NCBI RefSeq assembly: GCF_026672375.1
Contig: NZ_JAPPRA010000001.1
Coordinates: 2,232,001-2,296,000 of the forward strand
Direction: 5' to 3'
Source of the DNA: Caulobacter sp. SL161
Lineage (GTDB): Bacteria; Pseudomonadota; Alphaproteobacteria; Caulobacterales; Caulobacteraceae
DNA: 64,000 nt
The translations under genes and the position numbers were made by a program. Within the stretch, counting starts at the first letter, position 1. Every line of letters begins with the position of its first letter. Below the pieces are notes generated by a model that saw nothing but the letters and a program-made list of their open reading frames with translations, was not told the origin of the DNA and ran no database searches. Positions 26,036-35,373 of this stretch are shown piece after piece.

Positions 26036-28365
26036 GCCCCGACGGCGCAGACCCTCTGACCCTTGAAGCGGTCGGCCAGACCGCTCCATCCGAACGCGCG
26101 CCCGCCTCGCTCCCCTCGGGGACCGAATCGGGCGCGTCGTCGTCTCTGGCTTCCGCCGCGACGACCGACGCGCCGGCCAAGCCGCGCCCCAAGTTTCTTC
26201 GCCAGTACGAACTGATCGAGCGGGTCCACGCCTATGACCCGACCGCCGACGAGGCGCTGTTGAACCGCGCCTATGTCTACGCCATGCGCATGCATGGTTC
26301 GCAGACCCGGGCCAGCGGCGATCCCTACTACGCCCACCCGATCGAGGTGGCGGGCATCCTCACCGAGTATCGGCTGGACACCGCGACCATCGTCACGGCG
26401 CTGCTGCATGATGTGATCGAGGACACCCCGGTCACCAAGGAAGAGATCGCCAAGCTGTTTGGCGACGAGATCGGCGAACTGGTCGAGGGCGTCACCAAGC
26501 TGTCCAAGCTCGAGCTGCAGGCCGAGCACATGCGGCAGGCCGAGAACCTGCGCAAATTCATCCTGGCCATCTCCAAGGACGTGCGCGTCCTGCTGGTCAA
26601 GCTGGCCGACCGTCTGCACAACATGCGGACGCTGCACTTCATCAAGAACCAGGCCAAGCGCGAGCGGATCGCCCGCGAGACGCGCGACATCTACGCGCCC
26701 CTGGCCCGCAATATCGGCTGTCACCGCATCTGCACCGAGCTGGAGGAGCTCAGCTTCCAGCACACCAACCCGGTGGCGCGCGACGCCATCATCCGGCGCC
26801 TGGACGTGCTGCGCGAGGAGCAGGGCGGGGCGGTGGCGCTGGTCAGCCAGGAAATCGCGGCGCGTCTGGAGTCGGCCAGTTTGCCGGCGCGGGTCTTCGG
26901 CCGCGAAAAATCGCCCTATTCGATCTGGCGCAAGCTGCAGCGCAAGTCGATCGGCTTCTCGCAGATGTCCGACATCTACGCCTTCCGCGTGATCGTCGAC
27001 AGCGAGGAAGACTGCTACCGCGCCCTGGGCGTCGTGCACCGGGCCTGGTCCAGCGTGCCCGACCGCTTCAAGGACTACATCTCGACGCCCAAGCGGAACA
27101 ACTACCGCTCGCTGCACACCACCGTGGTGGGACCGCGCGGCATGCGCATCGAGATGCAGATCCGCACCGAGAGCATGGACCGCGTCAACGAAGAGGGCGT
27201 CGCCGCCCACTTCCGCTACAAGGACGCCTCGTACGGGCTCGACCTGGAGGGCATGGAAGCCGCCGGCGGCCGCGACCCGCTGGCCAACCTGCGCCAGCTG
27301 GTTCAGGTGCTGGAGCATGGCGGCGACAGCGAGGAGCTGGTCGAACACGCCAAGCTCGAGATGTTCCTCGACCAGGTGTTCGTGTTCACGCCCAAGGGCA
27401 AGCTGGTCAGCCTGCCGCGCGGGGCCATGCCGCTGGACTTCGCCTATGCCGTCCACACCAGCGTCGGCGACACCTGCATCGGCGTGAAGATCAATGGCGA
27501 GCTGAAGCCGCTGCGCACGCCGCTGGTCAATGGCGACGTGGTCGAGGTGGTGCGGGGCTCCAAGCCCGTGGTGCCGCCCGACTGGCGCTCGCTTACGGTG
27601 ACCGGCCGCGCTCGCTCGGCCATCCGGCGTCACATCCGCCAGACCGAGAAGGAAGAGTTCCTGCGCCTGGGCCGTGCGTCGCTGGAGCAGGTGTTCGAGC
27701 GGGCCGGCAAGAAGCTCAAGGACGTGTCACTGCGACCGATCCTGGAGCGCTTCGTGCTGGAGAGCGACGAGGCGCTGTTCGACGCCGTCGGCCGTGGTCG
27801 CGTGTCGCCCAGCCAGGTGCTGGAGACCGCCTATCCGGGCATGAAGGACTCCGAGCGCGAAGCCGCGACGGCCCGGCGCAAGATCGAAGGCGGCCAGGAG
27901 GCGGCGCGGCTCTATGTGCGTGGCGGTGGCCTGACGCCGGGCGTCTCGCTGCACTTCGCCCACTGCTGCAGCGCCGTGCCGGGCGATCGCATCGTCGGCA
28001 TCCTGCGCGAGGACGGCGAGGGCCTGGACGTCCACACCATCGACTGCCCGCGTCTGGCCGAATACGAAGACCGCGAGGAGCTCTGGCGCGACCTGAACTG
28101 GACGCCGGAAGCCGAACGCTCGACCATCTCGCTGACCCGCCTGCACGCCACCATCCAGAACGCGCCCGGCGTGCTGGGTCTGGTCTGCACCATCATCGGC
28201 GAGGCCGGCGGCAACATCGTCAACCTGCGCATGCATCACCGGCAGAGCGACTTCTTCGACACCGACATCGATGTCGAGGTCCGAGACGCCAAGCACCTGA
28301 CCAATATCCAGGCGGCGCTGCGGGCTTGTCCGTCGGTGGAGACGGTCGACCGGACCCGGGGGTAG
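26032..28365 (+). CDS. spoT: Bifunctional (p)ppGpp synthetase/hydrolase SpoT/Rsh, proposed CTG start
   Basis: About 777 residues from CTG at 26032. After a ~50-residue low-complexity leader comes the conserved [16 protein letters not shown] and [18 protein letters not shown]. The HD hydrolase domain holds LLHDVIEDT (~124); the synthetase domain holds the RFKD (RxKD) variant of bifunctional enzymes and [14 protein letters not shown] ([19 protein letters not shown], ~445) and ACT (~700–777) domains follow. No ATG, GTG or TTG lies in frame upstream of the conserved part. The first is TTG at 26260, which would delete a conserved stretch. CTG at 26032 overlaps the rpoZ TGA and has AGGAGG seven bases upstream. 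It makes and degrades the starvation signal (p)ppGpp. Confidence 0.93.
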   Translation: MSPDGADPLTLEAVGQTAPSERAPASLPSGTESGASSSLASAATTDAPAKPRPKFLRQYELIERVHAYDPTADEALLNRAYVYAMRMHGSQTRASGDPYYAHPIEVAGILTEYRLDTATIVTALLHDVIEDTPVTKEEIAKLFGDEIGELVEGVTKLSKLELQAEHMRQAENLRKFILAISKDVRVLLVKLADRLHNMRTLHFIKNQAKRERIARETRDIYAPLARNIGCHRICTELEELSFQHTNPVARDAIIRRLDVLREEQGGAVALVSQEIAARLESASLPARVFGREKSPYSIWRKLQRKSIGFSQMSDIYAFRVIVDSEEDCYRALGVVHRAWSSVPDRFKDYISTPKRNNYRSLHTTVVGPRGMRIEMQIRTESMDRVNEEGVAAHFRYKDASYGLDLEGMEAAGGRDPLANLRQLVQVLEHGGDSEELVEHAKLEMFLDQVFVFTPKGKLVSLPRGAMPLDFAYAVHTSVGDTCIGVKINGELKPLRTPLVNGDVVEVVRGSKPVVPPDWRSLTVTGRARSAIRRHIRQTEKEEFLRLGRASLEQVFERAGKKLKDVSLRPILERFVLESDEALFDAVGRGRVSPSQVLETAYPGMKDSEREAATARRKIEGGQEAARLYVRGGGLTPGVSLHFAHCCSAVPGDRIVGILREDGEGLDVHTIDCPRLAEYEDREELWRDLNWTPEAERSTISLTRLHATIQNAPGVLGLVCTIIGEAGGNIVNLRMHHRQSDFFDTDIDVEVRDAKHLTNIQAALRACPSVETVDRTRG

Positions 28366-28412
28366 GCGGCGGCCGTCGGATTGTGGACTGATTGCGGGGG
28401 GGGCGGGTTTCG

Positions 28413-28424
28413 ACCCATTGCGGA
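28413..28424 (+). repeat. Left flanking short repeat of the SUKH-like gene
   Basis: ACCCATTGCGGA, followed by CT, about 40 bases before the gene. The same string with one change (ACCCATTGCAGA) occurs at 29113–29124 just after the gene, in the same orientation. Confidence 0.5.
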
Positions 28425-28462
28425 CTTTGATCGTGTCCCTCAGGTTGTGTGCTGAGGGAAAT

Positions 28463-29110
28463 ATGTTGACCAAATTTTTCAAGCCGAAACTAGCCGTAGC
28501 TTCCCAAAGGACGCCACTCGACCAGGAGCGGTTTGCGGCGCGCGTCGACTCGCTTTCTGAAGCTTTGAAGCCGATTAAAGAGGCAGTGACCACTGTAGGC
28601 GCGTCGGGCGCGTGGGTTGAGGGAGGCGAGGATGGTCCACTCTTATGTGGACATCGCCCGGACATAGGCACTCAAGCCTACGACGTTGTCCTTTTCCCTC
28701 CGCTGCCATCCACTGCGCTTTTGAAATATCAGGCGCTTCACGGCTTCGAGCTATCTGTCCATTTGTTGAATCTGTTCAGTCAATTGAACGGTTGCTCTTT
28801 ATTCGGCTTGAAAATCTACGGCGTGCCCAGATCGATGGCCGATAATCCGCCTTTGCTGGATAGGTTAAATCGTTCCCCTCTAGATATTGCGAGCGGTCGT
28901 CACTGGCGCCTTGGGTACGCAGAAGCCGAAATCGAGGACGTCCTATTCGCGTCGCGAAATGTCGGCGGTAGCGGACAGATCGGCTACTTTATGAGCCCGC
29001 ACGGCGCCATCTCCGGTCGAGGCAATGAAAGCTCGGAGGCGCCCGAACGGTGTGGGCCGTGGGCTGACTTGACGGAGTGGCTGTCAATGGAATTGGCGAA
29101 CGTCCGCTAA
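28463..29110 (+). CDS. SUKH (SMI1/KNR4)-like protein, probably acquired
   Basis: A 215-residue cytosolic protein starting MLTKFFKPKLAVASQRTPLD with TGAGGGAAAT before the ATG. The middle part, ALLKYQALHGFELSVHLLNLF followed by SQLNGCSLFGLKIYGVP, resembles the core of the SUKH superfamily (a helix, then an NG turn and strands), and the end LTEWLSMEL resembles its terminal helix. SUKH proteins are common immunity proteins against polymorphic toxins; no toxin gene lies nearby, so that role is only a possibility. Base composition is visibly lower in GC than all neighbours, with codons such as TTA, TTT, CTA and ATA-like ends, and short repeats flank it, suggesting transfer. Fold call is moderate. 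Confidence 0.6.
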   Translation: MLTKFFKPKLAVASQRTPLDQERFAARVDSLSEALKPIKEAVTTVGASGAWVEGGEDGPLLCGHRPDIGTQAYDVVLFPPLPSTALLKYQALHGFELSVHLLNLFSQLNGCSLFGLKIYGVPRSMADNPPLLDRLNRSPLDIASGRHWRLGYAEAEIEDVLFASRNVGGSGQIGYFMSPHGAISGRGNESSEAPERCGPWADLTEWLSMELANVR

Positions 29111-29112
29111 CC

Positions 29113-29124
29113 ACCCATTGCAGA
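29113..29124 (+). repeat. Right flanking short repeat of the SUKH-like gene
   Basis: ACCCATTGCAGA, one mismatch from 28413–28424. The preceding GTCCGC (ending in the gene's last codons) can pair partly with GCAGAG, so the right copy looks like a worn hairpin of the form GTCCGC…GCGGAC. Confidence 0.5.
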
Positions 29125-29156
29125 GCTTCGCCTCGACCGCTCCCGGCGCAAGCCGC

Positions 29157-29564
29157 CTAACCCGCCCTCAACGCCGCCACCGCATCGCGCGTCGCCGCCG
29201 TCAGCGGGGCGGGCAGGGCGTTGAGCGCGAACCAGCCCCATTCGTGCAGGGCGTGGGCTTCCTGGATGACGGGCTCGCCCTCGAAGCGCTCGACGGCGTA
29301 GGTGATCGCCACCCAGTGGTAGTCGTCGGCGACCATGTCGGTGACCGACAGGACGCGGCCGGCGGTGATCCGGACGCCTAGCTCCTCATGGATCTCGCGC
29401 TCGGCGCACGTGCGGGCGGCCTCGCCCCAGTCGAGCTTGCCGCCGGGCACGCCCCAGTGGTCGGCCTCGGGGTTCTTGACGCGCTTGACCAGCAGCAGCC
29501 GGCCCTGGCCGTCGAGGATGGCCGCGCCGCAACCGACGCGAGGGCGTTGAGGGTCTTGGGTCAT
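29157..29564 (-). CDS. Nudix hydrolase
   Basis: A 135-residue Nudix-fold pyrophosphohydrolase. The Nudix box GGKLDWGEAARTCAEREIHE followed by ELG fits GX5EX7REUXEEXGU exactly. N-terminal RPRVGCGAAILDGQGRLLLV and VKRVKNPEADHWGVPGGKL resemble the ADP-sugar/8-oxo-dGTP and NADH-type short Nudix enzymes; the substrate cannot be told from sequence alone. It is divergent from pyrE (gap of 81 bases) and convergent with the SUKH-like gene. Confidence 0.92.
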   Translation of the reverse strand: MTQDPQRPRVGCGAAILDGQGRLLLVKRVKNPEADHWGVPGGKLDWGEAARTCAEREIHEELGVRITAGRVLSVTDMVADDYHWVAITYAVERFEGEPVIQEAHALHEWGWFALNALPAPLTAATRDAVAALRAG

Positions 29565-29645
29565 GCCGGGCGGTAGAGCGTGAAACGGCCCGCAAACGCA
29601 AGGCGACGTTTGAAGACTCGGAGGCTTGGGCTATAGGCAGCGCTC

Positions 29646-30230
29646 ATGACCAACGATGACGTCCTCGACGAATTCCGCGCCGCAGGGGCCCTGCGCGAAG
29701 GCCACTTCGTGCTGTCCAGCGGCCTGCACAGCCCCGTCTTCCTGCAGAAGAACCTGGTGTTCATGCGCCCTGAGCGCTGCGCGCGCCTCTGCAAAGCCCT
29801 GGCGGAGAAGATCATCGCCACGGTGGGCCAGGTCGACGTGGCGGTGTCGCCGGCCGTCGGCGGCATCATTCCGGGCTATGAAACCGCGCGCCACCTGAAC
29901 GTGCCGTCGATCTATGTCGAGCGCGAAGGCGGCGGCTTCAAGTTCCGTCGCGGCTTCCACCTGGAGCCCGGCCAGAAGGTCGTGATGGTCGAGGACATCG
30001 TCACCACCGGCCTGTCATCGCGCGAGTGCATCCAGGCGATCAAGGACGCCGGCGGCGACGTCGTGGCGGCGGCCTGCATCGTCGACCGCTCGGGCGGCAA
30101 GGCCGATGTCGGCGTGCCGCTGATCGCCCTGGCCAGCTTGGAAGTCCCGGCCTATCCGGCCGACGCCCTGCCGCCGGAGCTGGCCGCGATCCCGATCGAG
30201 GATCCGGGCAGCCGCCGCCTGAAGGGCTGA
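29646..30230 (+). CDS. pyrE: Orotate phosphoribosyltransferase
   Basis: A 194-residue enzyme converting orotate plus PRPP to OMP in pyrimidine synthesis. [20 protein letters not shown] gives the N-terminal family segment and [20 protein letters not shown] is the PRPP-binding VxVEDxxTTGxS loop. [12 protein letters not shown] holds the flexible-loop basic residues. Length is typical of the short alphaproteobacterial type. Start ATG at 29646 follows a pyrimidine-light, weak ribosome-binding region. A palindrome after the stop separates it from a convergent amidohydrolase. Confidence 0.96.
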   Translation: MTNDDVLDEFRAAGALREGHFVLSSGLHSPVFLQKNLVFMRPERCARLCKALAEKIIATVGQVDVAVSPAVGGIIPGYETARHLNVPSIYVEREGGGFKFRRGFHLEPGQKVVMVEDIVTTGLSSRECIQAIKDAGGDVVAAACIVDRSGGKADVGVPLIALASLEVPAYPADALPPELAAIPIEDPGSRRLKG

Positions 30231-30253
30231 GCGAGCGCGTCACACTATAAAGG

Positions 30254-30295
30254 GTGTCATCCCGGCTCTACGCTGCGCTTCGGCCGGGATGACAC
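30254..30295. terminator. Palindromic repeat/bidirectional terminator after pyrE
   Basis: GTGTCATCCCGGC (30254–30266) pairs perfectly with GCCGGGATGACAC (30283–30295). It lies between the convergent pyrE and amidohydrolase genes. GTCATCCCGGC…GCCGGGATGAC elements are widespread dispersed repeats in Caulobacter-type genomes (general knowledge), so it may be both a repeat and a terminator. Confidence 0.75.
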
Positions 30296-30322
30296 GCGTT
30301 CTCGGGGCTGGGTTGCCCCCGC

Positions 30323-31942
30323 CTACTTCGCCCCCGCCGGCGGCGTCAGCGTCTTGACCGGCCAGGCGATCCCTAGCTGTTCCAGATACGTCCCGTACTT
30401 GTCGGGGTCATAGTAGTACTTCGTCATCTCGGGCCGGTAGGTCGCCATGATGTTGGCGTTCATCTGGGTCTGCGGCTTGTCGGCGGCCGACAGCATCGGC
30501 ACGTACTTCTGCTCCTTGGTCTGGACGTTGGTGAAGTAGGCCTTCGACTCGGCGAGCAGCTTTGGCTGGGTCAGCAGGTCCAGCGTCGTCATCGCCACCA
30601 CCTTTGAGCCGGCGACCACGCCCTTATGAGCGATCGGCGTCGCCATCGAGATGGCGTTGGCCCAGTGGTGGCCGGGCAGGTCGGGGATGTTCGACGGATA
30701 GTTGATCGTGATGGTCGGCATGATCCAAGAGATGTCGCCGATATCGTCCGACCCGCCGCTTTCGGGCTTCTCCTCCGGCGGCTTGAGGCCCTTGAGCTTG
30801 ACGTCCAGACCCTGTTGCTTGGTCGAGCCGACGTTCTTCTGAACCGCCTTGGCGAAGGCCTGTTCGTCGTCCGTCCATTTGGGCAGGCCGACCTGCTCGA
30901 TGTTCTTCTGCGCGGCCTCGGCCATCGGACGATTGAAGTGGCGCGGCGCGGCCGTGCCGACGATGGCGGAACTGACCTTGGTGTCGGTCATGTCGGCGGC
31001 GGCCTTGGCGATCTTGTCGCCAATGGCCCAGTTCTTCTTGATCGCGTCGAAGGTCTGCTCGCGGAAATAGTACCAGACGGTCGCCTCGGACGGCACGACA
31101 TTGGGCTGGTCGCCGCCGTCGCTGATTACGTGGTGCGAGCGCTGTTCGGGCCGCAGATGCTCCCGGCGCATGTTCCAACCGATGTTCATCAGCTCGACCG
31201 CGTCCAAGGCGCTGCGCCCCCGCCACGGCGCGCCGGCCGAGTGGGCGGATTCGCCGTGGAAGCTGTATTTCACGGAAACCAGTCCCGTGCCCGACGGCTG
31301 CCCCCAGGTGGTCTGCAGGTTCGCGCCCACATGGGTGAAGATCGTGGCGTCGACGCCTTTGAACACGCCGTCGCGGACCATATAGGCCTTGCTCGCCACC
31401 AACTCCTCGGCGACGCCCGGCCACAGAACCATGGTCCCGGGGATGTTCTGCTTGAGCATGAGGTCCTTCACCGCTAGGGCGGCGACGACGTTCACGGCCT
31501 GACCGGAGTTGTGGCCCTCGCCGTGTCCCGGCGCGCCGGGGATGATCGGATCATGCCAGGGCACGCCGGGCTTCTGCGAAGCCTTGGGGATGCAGTCGAT
31601 GTCGCTGCCCAGGGCGATGGTCGGACCGCCCTGGCCGTGGGTCCAGGTCGCCGTCCAGGCGGTCGGGATGCCCGACACGCCACGCTGGATGGTGAAGCCG
31701 TTCTCTTCCAGCACCTTGGTGATGTAGGCGGAGGTCTCGACCTCCTGGAAGCCCAGCTCGCCGAACGAGAAGATCTTGTCGTTCATCACCTGGGCCAGCT
31801 TGGCCCGGTTCTCGACGCCGGCGACAGCCTCGGCCTTCAGGCTCTTGAGCTTGCCCGCAGAGATCTCGGCGGCGGTCGCGCCCTGCGCGATGACGAGCGT
31901 CAGCAGGCTCGCGCTGATCGCGAGACCGGTCTTCTTGAGCAT
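30323..31942 (-). CDS. Secreted M20-family amidohydrolase (AbgB-like)
   Basis: A 539-residue protein with signal peptide MLKKTGLAISASLLTLVIAQ and a cleavage site near ATAA. The M20 metal-binding region is IFSFGELGFQEVETSAYI, IALGSDIDCIPKASQKPGVP and GHGEGHNSGQAVNVVAALAV, where AbgB-type proteins have the GHxxG(H)D/N zinc site. The dimerisation lid (SVKYSFHGESAHSAGAPWRG) and HHVISDGGDQPNVVPSEATV are also typical. Relatives cleave p-aminobenzoyl-glutamate or amino-acid amides; the exact substrate is unknown. GGGGGAGA lies before the ATG. It faces pyrE across a palindrome and is divergent from pdxJ. Confidence 0.9.
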   Translation of the reverse strand: MLKKTGLAISASLLTLVIAQGATAAEISAGKLKSLKAEAVAGVENRAKLAQVMNDKIFSFGELGFQEVETSAYITKVLEENGFTIQRGVSGIPTAWTATWTHGQGGPTIALGSDIDCIPKASQKPGVPWHDPIIPGAPGHGEGHNSGQAVNVVAALAVKDLMLKQNIPGTMVLWPGVAEELVASKAYMVRDGVFKGVDATIFTHVGANLQTTWGQPSGTGLVSVKYSFHGESAHSAGAPWRGRSALDAVELMNIGWNMRREHLRPEQRSHHVISDGGDQPNVVPSEATVWYYFREQTFDAIKKNWAIGDKIAKAAADMTDTKVSSAIVGTAAPRHFNRPMAEAAQKNIEQVGLPKWTDDEQAFAKAVQKNVGSTKQQGLDVKLKGLKPPEEKPESGGSDDIGDISWIMPTITINYPSNIPDLPGHHWANAISMATPIAHKGVVAGSKVVAMTTLDLLTQPKLLAESKAYFTNVQTKEQKYVPMLSAADKPQTQMNANIMATYRPEMTKYYYDPDKYGTYLEQLGIAWPVKTLTPPAGAK

Positions 31943-32120
31943 GGCTTGATGTCTCCCCCACTTGCCCCGGCGACACGATCCGGCGCCTTCCCGGCTTTGT
32001 CCATCCGGCCAGCGCCCGTTGTCCGTGCGATTCCTCACCTGCCCAAGTGGGGCGCGGCGCCCTAGGATTCGGGCGGCGGGGGGAGTAACCCTGCCGTCGA
32101 AGGCAGGAGGACCTGAGCGC

Positions 32121-32885
32121 ATGAGCTTGCGACTGGGCGTCAATATCGATCACGTGGCCACGATCCGGAATGCGCGCGGCGCATCCTATCCCGAGCCCGT
32201 GCGCGCGGCCGAACTGGCGCTGATCGCCGGCGCCGACGGCATCACCGCCCATCTGCGCGAAGATCGCCGTCACATCAGCGACGCCGACATCGCGGTGCTC
32301 ACCGACCTCTGCCACAAGCGTGGCAAGCCGTTGAACTTCGAGATGGCGGTCACCGACGAGATGGTCGGCATCGCCCTCAGCGCCCGGCCCCACGCCGCCT
32401 GCCTGGTGCCCGAGCGCCGCGAGGAGGTCACCACCGAAGGCGGCCTCGACGTCATCAAGGGCCAGAACCGCATCGCCGACGCCACGGCGCGGCTGCGCAC
32501 GGTCGGCGCGCGGGTCTCGCTGTTCATCGAGCCCGATCCCGACCAGATCCGCGCCTCGGTCGCGGCCGGCGCCCAGGTCGTCGAACTGCACACCGGCGCC
32601 TATTGCGATGCGGCGCGGGCGGGCGAAGAGGCGCGGGCCGAGGCGATCCTGCGGCGCCTGAAAGCCGGCGCCGCGCTCGCGCACGACCTGGGTCTCGAGG
32701 TCCACGCCGGGCACGGCATCGACTACGCCACCGTCAAGCCGATCGCCGCGATCCCGCAGATCGCCGAGCTCAATATCGGCCACTTCCTGATCGGCGAGGC
32801 GATCTTCGTGGGCCTGCCCGAAGCGATCCACCGCATGCGGTCGTTGATGGACGCCGCGCGCGTCGAGCTTGAGGTCCTGGCGTGA
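32121..32885 (+). CDS. pdxJ: Pyridoxine 5'-phosphate synthase
   Basis: A 254-residue TIM-barrel enzyme that joins 1-deoxyxylulose 5-phosphate and 3-amino-2-oxopropyl phosphate to give pyridoxine 5'-phosphate. [20 protein letters not shown] is the N-terminal signature; [37 protein letters not shown] and [19 protein letters not shown] match phosphate- and metal-binding loops. GCAGGAGGACC precedes the ATG. The gene order pdxJ–acpS–lepB–rnc–era–recO is conserved in many Proteobacteria. Its stop overlaps the acpS start. Confidence 0.97.
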   Translation: MSLRLGVNIDHVATIRNARGASYPEPVRAAELALIAGADGITAHLREDRRHISDADIAVLTDLCHKRGKPLNFEMAVTDEMVGIALSARPHAACLVPERREEVTTEGGLDVIKGQNRIADATARLRTVGARVSLFIEPDPDQIRASVAAGAQVVELHTGAYCDAARAGEEARAEAILRRLKAGAALAHDLGLEVHAGHGIDYATVKPIAAIPQIAELNIGHFLIGEAIFVGLPEAIHRMRSLMDAARVELEVLA

Positions 32886-33283
32886 TCATCGGCATCGGCT
32901 CGGATCTCTGCGACATCCGGCGAATCGAGAAGTCGCTGGAGCGGTTCGGCGACCGGTTCACGAACAAGGTCTTCACCGAGATCGAGCGGACGCGGTCGGA
33001 GCGCAAGCCTGATCGCGCCTCCAGCTACGCCAAACGGTTTGCCGCCAAGGAAGCCTGCTCCAAGGCGCTCGGCACGGGCCTGAAGCGCGGTGTGCATCTG
33101 GCGGGCATGGGTGTTGTCAACCTGCCGTCGGGCCAGCCGACCATGGCCCTGACCGGCGGGGCGCTTGAACGCCTGAACGCCATGGTTCCCGAAGGGATGG
33201 AGCCTGTGATCCATCTGTCGCTGACCGACGATCACCCTTACGCCCAGGCTTTCGTGATCATCGAGGCCTTGCCGAAGCGCTAG
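32882..33283 (+). CDS. acpS: Holo-[acyl-carrier-protein] synthase
   Basis: A 133-residue phosphopantetheinyl transferase that activates apo-ACP using Co[21 protein letters not shown] has the Mg-binding Asp of (I/V)G(I/V)DxxxIxR(I/F), and [20 protein letters not shown] has the WxxKEAxxK-like second motif. GTG start at 32882 overlaps the pdxJ stop (GTGA), so the two are translationally coupled. The C-terminus [17 protein letters not shown] is typical. Confidence 0.96.
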   Translation: MIIGIGSDLCDIRRIEKSLERFGDRFTNKVFTEIERTRSERKPDRASSYAKRFAAKEACSKALGTGLKRGVHLAGMGVVNLPSGQPTMALTGGALERLNAMVPEGMEPVIHLSLTDDHPYAQAFVIIEALPKR

Positions 33284-33293
33284 GGACACCCGC

Positions 33294-33587
33294 GTGGCCG
33301 ACTACATCCTGCTGATGCACGACGACGGCGGCGAGGAGCGGGCGGCCGACTGGGAGGCCTATCTGGACGGTCTGGCCAGCGCGGGGCGCTTGCGCGGCGG
33401 CAGCGCCGTGGGCGAGGGCGCCTGCTACCGAAAGGTCGGCGCGCCAGGACCGGTGTCCAAGCACATCACGGGTTTCGTGTGCATCGCCGCCGACAGCCTC
33501 GCCGACGCGGAGACCTGCCTGGCCGGCAACCCCATCTACGAGGCCGGCGGCACGGTCGAGATTCGCCTGCTGCCCGAGGACGTTTGA
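33294..33587 (+). CDS. YCII-related (DGPF-type) domain protein
   Basis: A 97-residue protein starting MADYILLMHDDGGEERAADW. The N-terminal YILLMHDD and the end NPIYEAGGTVEIRLLPEDV fit the YCII superfamily, whose ferredoxin-like fold carries a conserved His/Asp pair (here HDD near residue 9); some members act in ECF sigma regulation or as small-molecule enzymes. It starts with GTG 10 bases after acpS. It is an insertion relative to the usual acpS–lepB order. Function unknown. Confidence 0.8.
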   Translation: MADYILLMHDDGGEERAADWEAYLDGLASAGRLRGGSAVGEGACYRKVGAPGPVSKHITGFVCIAADSLADAETCLAGNPIYEAGGTVEIRLLPEDV

Positions 33588-33710
33588 CGCGGCGGCCCAA
33601 ACCTCGCCATGAAGCTTGGCTACGCGCCGCTCTTGCCCGTCCGGCCAAGCCCGTCTAGCAAAGCCGTACCGGTTCGCCGGCCATCCCATTTCGTAGAGCT
33701 CCGCGCCCGC

Positions 33711-34556
33711 ATGACTGACGCCGCCGACGACTTCACGCCGCCCGAAGAGAAGGGCGTCGTCGCCGAGCTTATCGAGATCGTCAAAACCGTCGCCTATGCG
33801 CTGGGTATCGCCCTGGTGCTGCGCGTCCTGCTGTTCCAGCCCTTCACGATCCCGTCGGCCTCGATGGAGCCCAACCTCTATCAGGGCGACTACATCATCG
33901 TGTCGAAGTTCAGCTACGGCTGGAGCAAGCACTCGATCCCGTTCAGCCCGCCGATCATCAAGGGCCGAATCTTCGATCGCGCGCCCAAGCGCGGCGACAT
34001 CGTCGTCTTCAAGCTGCCGCGCGACAATCGCACCGACTACATCAAGCGCCTGATCGGCATGCCCGGCGACAAGGTCCAGATCCGCGGCGGCGAAGTCTAC
34101 ATCAACGGCAAGGCCTTGCCGCGCAAGGCGCAGGCGCCGGCCCTGGTCGACACCGGCTATGGCTTCACCCAGCAGGTGCAGCGCTTCCAGGAAACCAGCC
34201 CCGAGGGTCGTCCGTACAACATCCAGGACTTCGGCCCTGACAGCCGTGGCGACAACACCGGCGTCTATACGGTTCCGGCCGGCTGCTACTTCTTCATGGG
34301 CGACAACCGCGACAATTCGGCCGACAGCCGCTTTGATCCGGGCGTCTCGCCCTACAAGGAAAGCGCCTGCAAGTGGGACTATGAGTTGGATCAGTACATC
34401 GGCGACGAGATCGGCGTCGGCTTCGTGCCGGCCGAGAACCTCGTTGGCCGCGCCCAGATCATCCTGCTGTCGTGGAACGCCGAGGCCAGCCTCTTCAAGC
34501 CGTGGACCTGGTTCCTGAACGCGCGTCCCAGCCGCTTCTTCCATGTGCTGAAGTGA
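33711..34556 (+). CDS. lepB: Signal peptidase I
   Basis: A 281-residue inner-membrane serine protease that removes signal peptides from exported proteins. One hydrophobic helix (VAYALGIALVLRVLLFQPFT) precedes the catalytic Ser in IPSASMEPNLYQGDYIIVSK (box B) and the general-base Lys in RTDYIKRLIGMPGDKV (box D). GDNRDNSADSR is box E. A ~60-residue insertion between D and E (FTQQVQRFQETSPEGR region) is usual in alphaproteobacterial enzymes. ATG at 33711 (MTDAADDF) is preferred; an in-frame ATG at 33609 would add 34 unlike residues. rnc follows after 9 bases. Confidence 0.96.
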   Translation: MTDAADDFTPPEEKGVVAELIEIVKTVAYALGIALVLRVLLFQPFTIPSASMEPNLYQGDYIIVSKFSYGWSKHSIPFSPPIIKGRIFDRAPKRGDIVVFKLPRDNRTDYIKRLIGMPGDKVQIRGGEVYINGKALPRKAQAPALVDTGYGFTQQVQRFQETSPEGRPYNIQDFGPDSRGDNTGVYTVPAGCYFFMGDNRDNSADSRFDPGVSPYKESACKWDYELDQYIGDEIGVGFVPAENLVGRAQIILLSWNAEASLFKPWTWFLNARPSRFFHVLK

Positions 34557-34565
34557 TCGCCGCCA

Positions 34566-35261
34566 ATGGATAGACGGGTCGCCGCCGTCGGCGACCTGGA
34601 GCGCCGGATCGGCCACAAGTTCGAAGACCGCGAACTGCTCGAACGCGCCCTGACGCACGCCAGCGTCGGGGACGGGGCCAAGAAGGTCCGCGACAACGAG
34701 GTGCTGGAGTTCATCGGCGACCGCGTCCTAGGCCTTCTGGCCGCCGAGGCGCTGGCCGAGCGCTTCCCCAAGGCCAAGGAGGGCGAGCTCGCGCCGCGCC
34801 TCAACGCGTTGGTCAGCCGAGAGACCTGCGCCCGCGTGGCCCGCAAGGCCGAGCTGGGTCCGGCGCTGCGCCTGTCGGCCTCGTCCAGCAAGATCGGCGG
34901 CCGCGAGACCGACTCGATCCTGGCCGGCGCCACCGAGGCCCTGATGGCCGCCCTCTATCAGGACAGCGGGCTGGAGGCGGCGCGCAAGGTGTTCCTCGAG
35001 CTGTGGGCCGACGAGTTCGACCGCGCCGGCGAGGGGCGTCCGCGCGATCCCAAGACCGCGCTGCAGGAATGGGCGCAGGGCCAGGGCCGTCCGCTGCCGA
35101 CCTACCGCGTGATGGACCGCACCGGCCCTGACCACGCGCCGGTGTTCACCGTGGAGGTCGCGGTCAAGGGCGTGGACCCCGCCATCGCCAAGGGTAAGTC
35201 CCGGCAGGAGGCCGAGAAGGCAGCGGCGAAAGCGCTGCTGGAGCGTGAAGGGGCGGAGTAG
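34566..35261 (+). CDS. rnc: Ribonuclease III
   Basis: A 231-residue double-strand RNA nuclease that processes rRNA and some mRNAs. The signature [20 protein letters not shown] holds the catalytic Glu and Asp; a second acidic pair lies in [15 protein letters not shown]. The C-terminal dsRNA-binding domain starts at [20 protein letters not shown] and ends [18 protein letters not shown]. Length is normal. It lies between lepB and, after an insertion, era. Confidence 0.97.
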   Translation: MDRRVAAVGDLERRIGHKFEDRELLERALTHASVGDGAKKVRDNEVLEFIGDRVLGLLAAEALAERFPKAKEGELAPRLNALVSRETCARVARKAELGPALRLSASSSKIGGRETDSILAGATEALMAALYQDSGLEAARKVFLELWADEFDRAGEGRPRDPKTALQEWAQGQGRPLPTYRVMDRTGPDHAPVFTVEVAVKGVDPAIAKGKSRQEAEKAAAKALLEREGAE

Positions 35262-35288
35262 GGCGGCTACCGCCGCGTGCCACCACCT

Positions 35289-35332
35289 GACCACGCGTTG
35301 CGTGGTCCTTCCGCCCCCAAAGTAGGCGGAAG
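35289..35332. repeat. Two hairpins in the rnc–GNAT gap
   Basis: GACCACGC/GCGTGGTC (35289–35296, 35300–35307) is followed at once by CTTCCGCC/GGCGGAAG (35308–35315, 35325–35332). They sit 27 bases after the rnc stop and could terminate transcription. The rest of the 298-base gap up to 35559 holds only the doubtful small frame at 35374–35490. Confidence 0.65.
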
Positions 35333-35373
35333 TAAATGCGCCCCTTCTACATTCTATTGGGGGAGGCGTGAGC

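Noticed and set aside
26260..28365. TTG at 26260 as the spoT start
   Set aside because: It lies inside a conserved region ([14 protein letters not shown]) and has no ribosome-binding site; the CTG at 26032 is better placed.
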